A stretch of DNA of 64,000 bases, taken from assembly GCF_021440345.1 (NCBI RefSeq), contig NZ_JAKCNS010000035.1, positions 1 through 64,000 of the forward strand. Reading direction: 5' to 3'. The number at the start of each line of letters is the position of its first letter. Within the stretch, counting starts at the first letter, position 1. Shown one piece after another: positions 7,530 through 15,053 of this stretch. The notes beneath the pieces were generated by a model that did no database searches, had not been told where the DNA came from, and saw only the letters and a list, made by a program, of their open reading frames with translations. Source of the stretch: Kluyvera intermedia (GTDB lineage: Bacteria; Pseudomonadota; Gammaproteobacteria; Enterobacterales; Enterobacteriaceae). The position numbers and the translations under genes are program-made.

Positions 7530-8479
7530 CCGTGATCCCCCATCTGTTTCTGCTGATATTTATGGAACCACATGATCGGCACGATCAGCAGCAACAGCAT
7601 GACGATCGCCACCGCTGACGCCACCGGCCAGTCGCGGTTGTTGAAGAACTCCTGCCACAGCACGCGGCCAATCATGATGCTATCCGGGCCGCCCAGCAGT
7701 TCCGGGATAACAAACTCCCCTACCGCCGGAATAAACACCAGCATCGAACCGGCAATAATCCCGCCTTTGGTGAGCGGCACAATCACGCTGAAGAAGGTTT
7801 TCAGCGGACGCGCGCCGAGATCCAGCGAGGCCTCAACCAGCGAGTAATCAATGCGGGTCAGCGCGGTATAGATAGGCAGCACCATAAACGGCAAATAGGC
7901 GTAAACGATACCGATATACACCGCGAGGTTGGTGTGCAGAATGGTCAGCGGCTGGTCGATAACTCCCAACCACATCAGGAAGTTATTCAGCACGCCGTTG
8001 TTCTTCAGAATCCCCATCCAGGCGTAGACGCGAATCAAAAACGAGGTCCACGACGGCAGGATAACCAGCAGCAGCAGGATATTACGGGTTGACGGTTTAC
8101 TGTGCGCCACCGCCCAGGCCAGCGGATAGCCAAGCAGTAAACAGCAGATCGTTGAGATACCCGCCACCTGAAGCGACTGAAGATAGGCTTCAAAATAGAG
8201 CGGATCGTCGGTCAACTGTAGGAAGTTGCCAAAGTTCAGCGTCAGGCTCAGCTGGCCATCCGCCCATTCCATCAAATCGGTATACGGCGGAATGGCGCGC
8301 GCCATCTCGGCGAGACTGATTTTAAAGACAATCAGGAATGGCAGTAAAAACAGCAAAATCAGCCAGATATACGGCATCGCAATGACCAGCTTACGGCCAT
8401 GTTTCATATTGATGCGCGCCAGCCACAGGGCCAGGCCGCCCGGCTTATGCGGGCGGGCCGGTGGTTCATAAATACTCAT
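7526..8479 (-). CDS. potH: Putrescine ABC transporter permease PotH
   Basis: A 317-residue membrane permease, partner of PotI. It has a basic cytoplasmic N-terminus, six helices and an EAA loop (VEASLDLGARPLKTFFSVIVPL) in the second half. It lies 9 bp downstream of potG and overlaps potI by 4 bp, in the conserved order potF-potG-potH-potI. Confidence 0.97.
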   Translation of the reverse strand: MSIYEPPARPHKPGGLALWLARINMKHGRKLVIAMPYIWLILLFLLPFLIVFKISLAEMARAIPPYTDLMEWADGQLSLTLNFGNFLQLTDDPLYFEAYLQSLQVAGISTICCLLLGYPLAWAVAHSKPSTRNILLLLVILPSWTSFLIRVYAWMGILKNNGVLNNFLMWLGVIDQPLTILHTNLAVYIGIVYAYLPFMVLPIYTALTRIDYSLVEASLDLGARPLKTFFSVIVPLTKGGIIAGSMLVFIPAVGEFVIPELLGGPDSIMIGRVLWQEFFNNRDWPVASAVAIVMLLLLIVPIMWFHKYQQKQMGDHG

Positions 8480-8488
8480 CGCCCCTCC

Positions 8489-9622
8489 TTAAACCGTCAG
8501 TACCACACAGCTGTCGGCGTGCCAGCACAGACGCACTTCATCGCCCCAGGTGGGTAACCCTTTCTGGTAGCGATTTTCATTCTGTAACTGGGCGCTGATC
8601 ATCTGGCCGCTCTGCAGCCGCACGTGGTAGATAGAGAGATCGCCCAGATAGGCGATGTGCACCACTTCACCGACGGCAAAGTTATAGCCATCGGCAGGCG
8701 GTTCGTCACAGAGCATGATTTTTTCCGGACGTAGCGCCACGTACACCGGAACGTTGTCGACTACCGAGGCATCGGGATCCACCTTCAGCGGATGCACCAG
8801 CCCCGGAGATTCAATCACCAGGCCGTCTTCCTGACGCTCTTTTAGCAGCCCCTCAAAGACGTTTACCGAACCGATAAATTCGGCGCTATAGCGGGTAGTT
8901 GGGTGCTCATAAATCTCTTCTGGCTCGCCAATCTGCACAAATTTGCCACGGTTCATAATGGCGATGCGCCCGGCCATAGTCATGGCCTCTTCCTGGTCGT
9001 GAGTCACCATCACGCAGGTCACGCCAACGCGCTCCAGAATATCCACCACTTCCAGCTGCATCCGGTCGCGCAGCTTTTTGTCCAGCGCACCCATCGGTTC
9101 ATCCAGCAGCAAAAGCTTTGGCCGCTTGGCCAGACTGCGCGCCAGCGCGACGCGTTGACGCTGCCCGCCAGAGAGCTGATGCGGCTTGCGTTTGGCGAAC
9201 TCCTGCATGTGCACCAGCGCCAGCATTTCGCTGACGCGGGCGGTAATTTCCGCTTTCGGCAGTTTGTCCTGCTTGAGGCCAAAGGCAATATTCTGCTCGA
9301 CGGTCATATGCGGGAAGAGCGCATATGACTGGAACATCATGTTAATCGGGCGCAGATAAGGTGGAACCTGCGCCAGGTCGACGCCATCCAGCACGATTTG
9401 CCCGGCCGTTGGCTGCTCGAATCCCGCTAGCATACGCAGCAGGGTTGATTTTCCGCAGCCGGAAGCCCCCAGCAGGGCAAAGATTTCGCCTTTATAAATG
9501 GTGAGGTTAACGTCATCGACCGCATGCTGACCGTCGAAGGATTTGGTCAGGTTACGGATTTCCAGCAGCGGGGTGAGCGCTTTGCGAGTTTTCGCCTGTG
9601 GGCGGGGAGTTGCGTCGTTCAA
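8489..9622 (-). CDS. potG: Putrescine ABC transporter ATP-binding protein PotG
   Basis: A 377-residue ABC ATPase that energises putrescine import through PotHI. It has Walker A GASGCGKST, a Q-loop, signature LSGGQRQR, Walker B LLLLDEP, and a C-terminal regulatory OB-type domain ending VVLTV. The start is a TTG at 9622: a GGAGAG ribosome site sits 7 bases before it and the product then equals E. coli PotG (NDA-PRPQAKTRKAL). Another in-frame TTG at 9640 lacks such a site. The use of TTG is an inference from spacing and homology. Confidence 0.95.
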   Translation of the reverse strand: MNDATPRPQAKTRKALTPLLEIRNLTKSFDGQHAVDDVNLTIYKGEIFALLGASGCGKSTLLRMLAGFEQPTAGQIVLDGVDLAQVPPYLRPINMMFQSYALFPHMTVEQNIAFGLKQDKLPKAEITARVSEMLALVHMQEFAKRKPHQLSGGQRQRVALARSLAKRPKLLLLDEPMGALDKKLRDRMQLEVVDILERVGVTCVMVTHDQEEAMTMAGRIAIMNRGKFVQIGEPEEIYEHPTTRYSAEFIGSVNVFEGLLKERQEDGLVIESPGLVHPLKVDPDASVVDNVPVYVALRPEKIMLCDEPPADGYNFAVGEVVHIAYLGDLSIYHVRLQSGQMISAQLQNENRYQKGLPTWGDEVRLCWHADSCVVLTV

Positions 9623-9685
9623 TCTGGTGCTCTCCGGCAAAAAACAAATATCGATATGACCCGGTTGTCACATCAACCCCTGGCG

Positions 9686-9759
9686 ACCGGCCAGGCGGCC
9701 GGTGTCCAGATTGGGGCAGCTGCACTGCCCCGGTGCATGTTCATCACCTTTCAGGTGAT
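9686..9759 (-). other. Three intercistronic stem-loops between potF and potG
   Basis: Three separate perfect stems occupy the 141-bp potF-potG gap: 9686-9692 with 9697-9703, 9713-9719 with 9725-9731, and 9743-9749 with 9753-9759. None has a T tract. They probably stabilise the potF message or dampen read-through, so that binding protein exceeds permease. This is a common arrangement in ABC importer operons. Confidence 0.55.
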
Positions 9760-9763
9760 TGAA

Positions 9764-10876
9764 TTATTTCCCGCTTTTTACTTTCGTCCATGCGCGCGTT
9801 CTGACGCGGTCAATTTTTGGATCCTGGACTTTCAGCGTAAACAGCTTGGCGAAGACGTCAGCCGGTGGGTAAATCGCCGGGTTATCGCGAACTTCGGCAC
9901 TTACCAGCGGCGTAGAGGCCTTATTACCGTTAGCGTAGAACACGTGATCGCTGATATGGGCGATAACGTCTGGACGCATCAGGTAGTTGAGGAACTGATA
10001 GGCTTCATCTTTGTTTTTGGCATCGGCCGGCATCGCGAAGACATCGAAGAACGCCAGCGCACCCTCTTTCGGAATGAAGTAAGAAACGTTCACGCCGTTC
10101 TTCGCTTCTTTCGCACGGTTAGCCGCCTGCCAGACGTCGCCCGCCCAGCCGATAGCCACGCAGATATCGCCGTTGGCGAGATCGTTAATGTATTGCGAAG
10201 AGTGGAAGTAGCGGATATTCGGACGCAGCTTCAGCAGCAGGTCGGTCGCCGGGCCGGTGTAATCATCGGCCTTGGTGCTGTTCGGATCTTTGCCTAAGTA
10301 GTTAAGTACGGTGGCGAAAATTTCTTCCGGTGCATCGAGGAATGAGACGCCGCAGCTTTTCAGCTTCTCAAGGTTCTCTGGTTTCATCACCAGATCCCAG
10401 CTGTTCAGCGGCACGTCTTTGCCCAGCACGGCTTTGACTTTATCGACGTTATAACCAATACCGGTGGTCGCCCACAGATAAGGCAGCGCGTATTTTTTGT
10501 CCGGGTCATGGCGAGCCACCAGCTTCAGTACATCCGGATCGAGGTTTTTCCAGTTTGGCAGCTTGCTCTTATCCAGCGGCTGGAAGACGCCCGCGGTCAG
10601 CTGGCGCTCGAGGAAGCTTGCGGAAGGCACCACTAGATCAAAGCCGGTGCTGCCGGCCATCAGTTTGCCTTCCAACACTTCGTTGGAGTCGAATACGTCG
10701 TACACGACTTTAATCCCAGTCTCTTTTTCAAAATTCGCCACGGTGTCCGGCGCGATATAGTCAGACCAGTTATAGACATGCAGCGTTTTTTGTTCTGCAG
10801 CGAGCACGCTTGCCGAGGCGGCCATCAACGCACCCGTCACCAGACCTGTTAACCATTTTTTATTCAAGGCGGCCAT
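9764..10876 (-). CDS. potF: Putrescine-binding periplasmic protein PotF
   Basis: A 370-residue solute-binding protein with a cleavable signal peptide (VLAAEQK near residue 26). It matches E. coli PotF closely, with conserved putrescine-pocket regions such as YNWSDYI, the WATTGIGYN loop and the IGWAGDVW segment. The start at 10876 (MAALNKKW) follows GGATAAGAG and gives the family length; an extension to 10894 is possible but unlikely. It is first gene of the pot operon, with a candidate sigma-54 promoter about 140 bp upstream. Confidence 0.97.
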   Translation of the reverse strand: MAALNKKWLTGLVTGALMAASASVLAAEQKTLHVYNWSDYIAPDTVANFEKETGIKVVYDVFDSNEVLEGKLMAGSTGFDLVVPSASFLERQLTAGVFQPLDKSKLPNWKNLDPDVLKLVARHDPDKKYALPYLWATTGIGYNVDKVKAVLGKDVPLNSWDLVMKPENLEKLKSCGVSFLDAPEEIFATVLNYLGKDPNSTKADDYTGPATDLLLKLRPNIRYFHSSQYINDLANGDICVAIGWAGDVWQAANRAKEAKNGVNVSYFIPKEGALAFFDVFAMPADAKNKDEAYQFLNYLMRPDVIAHISDHVFYANGNKASTPLVSAEVRDNPAIYPPADVFAKLFTLKVQDPKIDRVRTRAWTKVKSGK

Positions 10877-11016
10877 ATCTCTTATCCTTCTCATCGCCCG
10901 TTAACAAACGGACTGAATATACGCAATGTAGAGTATGCAGAAACCATGCATATTATTTCGGACTGAATGAGAGAGAAGAGACTGGGCTCCCCTACAATCA
11001 TTGCTCGCGATACCGA

Positions 11017-11033
11017 TGCAAAAATCTCGCCAA
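11017..11033 (-). promoter_or_regulatory. Candidate sigma-54 (-24/-12) promoter of potFGHI
   Basis: Read on the minus strand the site is TTGGCGAGATTTTTGCA. It has TGGC at -24 and TTGCA at -12, with exactly 10 bp between the GG and GC dinucleotides, as sigma-54 requires. It would start transcription about 130 nt before the potF ATG. potFGHI is part of the NtrC regulon in E. coli, which fits. No clear NtrC site was recognised upstream. Confidence 0.6.
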
Positions 11034-11223
11034 CAATGATTATCGCTAGCAATAGAGAGGGGGGCATCGATATGTCGCAAGAATAACTGTAGCCCGAGTC
11101 AGAGGCTATAGGGCAGCGGAAAAAACGCCTTTTATCAATTTTTTATGCAGGATCACTCTATCTGATAAGCCAAAAGCGGCAATCAGGTAGTGAAAGAATC
11201 TTTAAAAATAGGTTAAAGGTAGA

Positions 11224-11264
11224 ATAAAAAAATGTGATACGCAGCCACTATGGCAGTGACTGCG
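11224..11264 (-). terminator. Probable terminator downstream of ybjN
   Basis: Arms CGCAG/CTGCG and CAC/GTG (11240-11264, one mismatch) are followed on the minus strand by seven T after a 7-nt gap. The gap makes it weaker than a classical terminator. Confidence 0.45.
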
Positions 11265-11281
11265 CTATTTAGCGGGCAGTA

Positions 11282-11761
11282 TTAGTGAAGAAAATGGTAT
11301 TGAATATCTTCCGGAGGCTGTTCGCCCTCTTCCGCCTTATACAGCAGGTCGTGCGCGGAGGCCTCGAGGATCACCATCGATACCTGCTCTTCGCTCTGCT
11401 GTACAAATGAAGCAAACTGTTCGAACGTGACCCCAACGGCTGCGGATAAAGACTGGCAAACCACCAGCTTTGGCAGATTATCATCCTGCATATCGAGGAA
11501 CGCTTTCACGGTCAGCGAACTGGCGTTAATCGCCGAGAGATCGGCTCCCAGTGCCAGCAGTGCGGAAGGTTTGACCTCGGCCAACGCGGAGAACAGCACG
11601 ACGTTATCCATGAGATCGATTTTGGCATCAAAGACGCCGTCAAAATTTTGCATATGCGGTAGGTGCAGCGCCTGACAGGTGTCGCACTCAAAAAAGCTCA
11701 TGCCCATTTCGTCGAGCCACTGACGTAACGTATCCAGACTCGGGACGACGAGAGAATCCAT
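11282..11761 (-). CDS. ybjN: YbjN family protein
   Basis: A 159-residue cytosolic protein of the YbjN family (DUF1795-like fold group). In E. coli it is linked to motility and biofilm regulation and has no known enzymatic activity. It has an FFECDTCQALHLPHMQ motif and an acidic C-terminus. The start at 11761 (MDSLVVPSLDTLRQWL) aligns with the E. coli protein; further upstream in-frame starts add a hydrophobic stretch not found in the family. It lies downstream of rimK in the ybjC-nfsA-rimK-ybjN order. A terminator between rimK and ybjN suggests at least partial independence. Confidence 0.92.
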   Translation of the reverse strand: MDSLVVPSLDTLRQWLDEMGMSFFECDTCQALHLPHMQNFDGVFDAKIDLMDNVVLFSALAEVKPSALLALGADLSAINASSLTVKAFLDMQDDNLPKLVVCQSLSAAVGVTFEQFASFVQQSEEQVSMVILEASAHDLLYKAEEGEQPPEDIQYHFLH

Positions 11762-11796
11762 ATTGCCTATGACCTCATGCAGTAAATTAACAACCC

Positions 11797-11827
11797 AGAA
11801 AAACAAACTACCGGGCGCAGGCCCGGT
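11797..11827 (-). terminator. Terminator downstream of rimK
   Basis: A perfect 7-bp stem (11810-11816 with 11821-11827, loop GCAG) is followed on the minus strand by AGTTTGTTTTT. Confidence 0.75.
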
Positions 11828-11888
11828 ATAAGTACGATTTTAGCGCACAGTCTACGCAAAAATGCCTGCGCATACCACGATAGACGAA

Positions 11889-12791
11889 CTATCCACCGAT
11901 CTTCAGGCAAAAGCCGGGGTGCGCCTGGCGTTCGATCCATTCGATCATTTTGCCCGCAATATCGATTCCGGTGGTGGTTTCCACCCCTTCAAGCCCGGGC
12001 GAGGCATTCACTTCCATCACCAGCGGGCCACGGTTGGCACGTAAAATATCGACACCGGCAACATCAAGACCCAGCGTTTGCGCAGCTTTTAGCGCAATCT
12101 CACGCTCGGCGGGGGTAATATCGGCCACCGTGGCGATGCCACCACGGTGCAGATTCGAGCGAAAATCGCCCTCTTTCGCCCGTCGCTCAATCGCCGCAAC
12201 GACTTCATTGCCCACCACCAGGCAACGGATATCGCAGCCTTTGGCTTCCTGGATATATTCCTGTACCAGGATATGTGCATTCAGGCCACGAAATGCGTCA
12301 ACGACGCTCTCTGCCGCCTGCCGCGTTTCGGCCAGCACCACACCAATCCCCTGTGTACCTTCGACCAGCTTTACCACCAGCGGCGCGCCGCCAACCATGT
12401 CGATGAGATCGCTGGTATCATCCGGCGAATGCGCAATACCGGTGATAGGTAAATCAATGCCCTGGCGCGCCAGCAGCTGTAAAGAACGCAGTTTATCGCG
12501 AGCACGGGTGATAGCCACAGACTCGTTTAATGGGTAACTGCCCAGCATTTCAAACTGGCGCAATGCGGCCAGACCATAGTAGGTGATTGCCGAGCCAATG
12601 CGCGGGATCACCGCATCGTAGTGCGGCAATTGCTGGCCTTTATAGTGAACGGACGACTCCGCTGGATTAATGTTCATGTAGCAAGAAAGCGGGTCGAGTA
12701 CTTCAACAATATGCCCCCGGCGCTTAGCGGCTTCACGCAGACGCTTGCACGAATAGAGCGTTCCATCCCGGGACAAAATGGCAATTTTCAC
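11889..12791 (-). CDS. rimK: Ribosomal protein S6 glutamate ligase RimK
   Basis: A 300-residue ATP-grasp ligase that adds glutamate residues to the C-terminus of ribosomal protein S6; purified RimK can also make poly-alpha-glutamate. It shows the ATP-grasp features: a glycine-rich loop ([11 protein letters not shown]), a VQEYI strand, and the Mg-binding [11 protein letters not shown] segment near the C-terminus. The length equals E. coli RimK. It lies 116 bp downstream of nfsA on the same strand. Confidence 0.97.
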   Translation of the reverse strand: MKIAILSRDGTLYSCKRLREAAKRRGHIVEVLDPLSCYMNINPAESSVHYKGQQLPHYDAVIPRIGSAITYYGLAALRQFEMLGSYPLNESVAITRARDKLRSLQLLARQGIDLPITGIAHSPDDTSDLIDMVGGAPLVVKLVEGTQGIGVVLAETRQAAESVVDAFRGLNAHILVQEYIQEAKGCDIRCLVVGNEVVAAIERRAKEGDFRSNLHRGGIATVADITPAEREIALKAAQTLGLDVAGVDILRANRGPLVMEVNASPGLEGVETTTGIDIAGKMIEWIERQAHPGFCLKIGG

Positions 12792-12907
12792 CCTTTACCT
12801 CTCCAGAAGACCTCAAAAAAACCGACGTATGATACAGCGCCCGCCTGACCAGGGGCATGCGCACGAACACAATTTCAGGCTTTAGCCGCCAGCTTATCCG
12901 TCATTAA

Positions 12908-13630
12908 TCAGCGCGTTGCCCAACCCTGCTGATGCAGGTAATCGAGAATAAACGGCCGATTTTCTTTAATCAGCGTCCGGCGGATATGGTCGCTCCAGGT
13001 ATCGCGGCGCGCGTTGGTACTACGTGACAGATAATACTGCGCCAGCTCTTCATCGTAGCGCTCGAGTTCCACCTTATTGAGCGGCTGGTAGTGGTTTTCA
13101 TGTACCAGCAGCGTGGCAGGCAGGCGCGGTTTGAGATCCGGTTGACTGGCAGGCCAGCCGAGGCACAGCCCAAACAGCGGCAGCACATGTTTTGGCAGCC
13201 CAAGGAGATCCGTAACCGACTGGATATTGTTACGCAGTCCACCAATATAAACCCCGCCAAGGCCCAATGACTCGGCGGCGGTTAGGGCGTTTTGCGCCAT
13301 CAGTGACGTATCAACCACGCCTAGCAACAGCTGTTCGGCCAACCCCAGCTGCGCATCCGGGCAGATAGCCAGGTGGCGGTTAAAATCTGCGCAGAACACC
13401 CAGAACTCTGCCGCTTGAGCAACGTGAGCCTGACCGCCGGTCAATTCCACCAGCTGCGCGCGCATGGCTGTATCCGTGATACGAATGATTGAGGTGCACT
13501 GCAAAAAGCTAGAGCTTGACGTGGCCTGCGCGCTGGCAATTATCGCGTTGCGCTGCTCGTCGGTAATAGGCTCGCCGGTAAACTGGCGAATGGAACGGTG
13601 GTTAAGCAGGACCTCAATGGTCGGCGTCAT
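12908..13630 (-). CDS. nfsA: NADPH-dependent oxygen-insensitive nitroreductase NfsA
   Basis: A 240-residue flavin reductase that carries out two-electron reduction of nitroaromatics and quinones with NADPH; its loss gives nitrofurantoin resistance in E. coli. The FMN-binding HRSIRQFTG motif is at residues 11-19 and the length equals E. coli NfsA. It overlaps the end of ybjC by 17 bp, so translation is probably coupled. SoxS/MarA control is known in E. coli, but I could not recognise a convincing mar/sox box upstream of ybjC here. Confidence 0.97.
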   Translation of the reverse strand: MTPTIEVLLNHRSIRQFTGEPITDEQRNAIIASAQATSSSSFLQCTSIIRITDTAMRAQLVELTGGQAHVAQAAEFWVFCADFNRHLAICPDAQLGLAEQLLLGVVDTSLMAQNALTAAESLGLGGVYIGGLRNNIQSVTDLLGLPKHVLPLFGLCLGWPASQPDLKPRLPATLLVHENHYQPLNKVELERYDEELAQYYLSRSTNARRDTWSDHIRRTLIKENRPFILDYLHQQGWATR

Positions 13631-13892
13631 CTTTTTTTTCCTTATCTTGCGGCAGGTTGGAATTCATCAACTGCGGGGCGACGGTGCGGGCAATGCCCCA
13701 GAAAAGCACCGCCGCTGCGGGCAGCATCAGCGCAATACCGACGAAGATCATCACCACCGCCGCGAGTTGGCTGGCAAAGGGATCGGGCAACGTGACGTAC
13801 TGATTCAGCGACAACCATGCCGCCGCCAGCACCACCATGCCAATGGCTTCGAGTATCAACACGCTTTTCGGGAGTGCTCCGAGCGATCGCAT
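13614..13892 (-). CDS. ybjC: Inner membrane protein YbjC
   Basis: A 92-residue protein with two hydrophobic segments (LILEAIGMVVLAAAW and AVVMIFVGIALMLPAAA) and a polar, charged C-terminus. It corresponds to E. coli YbjC of unknown function, first gene of the ybjC-nfsA-rimK unit. The start at 13892 follows AGGAGA by seven bases and yields the E. coli-like N-terminus; a longer frame to 13946 is rejected. Confidence 0.88.
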   Translation of the reverse strand: MRSLGALPKSVLILEAIGMVVLAAAWLSLNQYVTLPDPFASQLAAVVMIFVGIALMLPAAAVLFWGIARTVAPQLMNSNLPQDKEKKDDADH

Positions 13893-14106
13893 ACTTCTTC
13901 TCCTGTACCGGTACTCTCTGACACATACACGCACACTATTGACCACGAGTATAACGACAAGCCCGCAAAAAATATTTAGCCAAACATAGCCTGGATGAAT
14001 CGTAACAACAGGCAGAACCTTCTTTCCCCATCATCGATAGCGGGGCATGATAAGCGCCATTCGCCGACAGGCACATTGATTAGTCCGCTCGTTTAAGGAG
14101 AGACAT

Positions 14107-14370
14107 ATGTTTACCGTAATTTTTGGTCGTCCTGGCTGCCCGTACTGTGTTCGTGCAAAAGAGCTGGCGGAAAAACTGACTCAGGAACGCGACGATTTTA
14201 ACTATCGCTACGTCGATATTCATGCAGAAGGTATCACCAAAGCCGATCTGGAAAAAACGGTGGGTAAACCGGTTGAGACCGTGCCACAGATTTTTGTCGA
14301 TCAGCAGCACATCGGCGGGTGTACAGATTTTGAAGCCTGGGCAAAAGAAAACCTCGGCCTGTTTGCTTAG
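14107..14370 (+). CDS. grxA: Glutaredoxin 1
   Basis: An 87-residue glutaredoxin with the CPYC active site at residues 11-14, the cis-Pro TVPQIF motif and GGCTDF near the C-terminus. It uses glutathione to reduce ribonucleotide reductase and other disulfides. It has a strong AAGGAGA ribosome site and its own terminator. It is divergent from ybjC. OxyR control is known in E. coli; I did not identify an OxyR site with confidence. Confidence 0.97.
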   Translation: MFTVIFGRPGCPYCVRAKELAEKLTQERDDFNYRYVDIHAEGITKADLEKTVGKPVETVPQIFVDQQHIGGCTDFEAWAKENLGLFA

Positions 14371-14380
14371 TATTGATTTT

Positions 14381-14407
14381 AACGCCCGCTTCTATAGCGG
14401 GCGTTTT
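14381..14407 (+). terminator. Terminator of grxA
   Basis: A 10-bp perfect stem (14381-14390 with 14396-14405) has loop TCTAT and ends in TTTT. The stop codon of the convergent gene ybjM lies inside the loop. Confidence 0.85.
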
Positions 14408-14784
14408 CCTTCCCGACGCTTATCCCCCAGCAACGAGCTAACGAACAAAAAGCACAGCGCACCCAGCGCGCACCAAAAGATAGCGCTGAATAGCCAGGCC
14501 AGTTCCTGCCACATTGAACGGTCGCTAACGAAGAAAATACGCGTCAACATAAGACACAGCGGTGCGGCGAGGATCGCCCCCAGCAGCGGACGCAGCACTC
14601 GACGGCGCGAAGAGATAAAACTGGAAACCACCCCAGGGATCAGAAAAAACAGCAGACCCAGTTCAGGCGTACCTGACGAGCGAAAAGCGCCCTTCATGTG
14701 CAGAACCAGGGAACAAAAGACCACTATAAATAAAATGAAGCAGCAAATTACGCCAACCCAACCGCGTTCAGTTTTCACACGCAT
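14392..14784 (-). CDS. ybjM: Inner membrane protein YbjM
   Basis: A 130-residue hydrophobic protein with four predicted membrane helices and a basic C-terminal tail (GDKRREGKRPL), homologous along its length to E. coli YbjM (unknown function). Conserved stretches include WQELAWLFSAIFWCALGALCFLF. It is convergent with grxA and ends within the grxA terminator hairpin. Confidence 0.9.
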   Translation of the reverse strand: MRVKTERGWVGVICCFILFIVVFCSLVLHMKGAFRSSGTPELGLLFFLIPGVVSSFISSRRRVLRPLLGAILAAPLCLMLTRIFFVSDRSMWQELAWLFSAIFWCALGALCFLFVSSLLGDKRREGKRPL

Positions 14785-14986
14785 CTCCTGAAAAATCTCT
14801 CTATCAAAATCCAGACTTCGTCTTTTCAGACGCCCAGTCAGATAAAGTCACTGGCTTTCCATGCCAAAACACTTCTGTGCTAAAAGCGATTGTTGCTAGC
14901 CGTAGCTGTCAGGAACGATTAAACTATCGTCCGCTATTTTCTGGTTATTCTTCGGGTACAGGATAGCAGCACATAAGCCATAACCC

Positions 14987-15005
14987 TTGGTCAACAGTAG
15001 ACCAA
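14987..15005. promoter_or_regulatory. Inverted repeat upstream of ybjL
   Basis: TTGGTC (14987-14992) and GACCAA (15000-15005) form a perfect dyad spaced 7 bp, 49 bp before the ybjL start. It may be an operator; no known regulator is recognised. The rest of the 269-bp ybjM-ybjL gap shows nothing I can name. Confidence 0.3.
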
Positions 15006-15053
15006 ATAGCCATTCCTTTCAACACGTTACTGGTAAACAATAAGTTAGACTCC

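Larger units (their letters stand above)
10877..11281. other. Gene-free 405-bp region: potF leader and ybjN 3' end
   Basis: No coding signal is seen. The region holds a candidate sigma-54 promoter (11017-11033, minus), a 10-bp direct repeat CGGACTGAAT at 10909-10918 and 10959-10968 (exactly 50 bp apart) in the potF leader, and a terminator-like hairpin below ybjN near 11224-11264. Confidence 0.6.

Noticed and set aside
9524-10297. A 257-codon frame antisense to potG/potF
   Set aside because: It spans two conserved genes and their gap on the other strand; shadow only.
13893-14106. OxyR site for grxA and SoxS/MarA box for ybjC-nfsA
   Set aside because: Both are expected from E. coli, but no sequence in the gap matched the consensus well enough to report.
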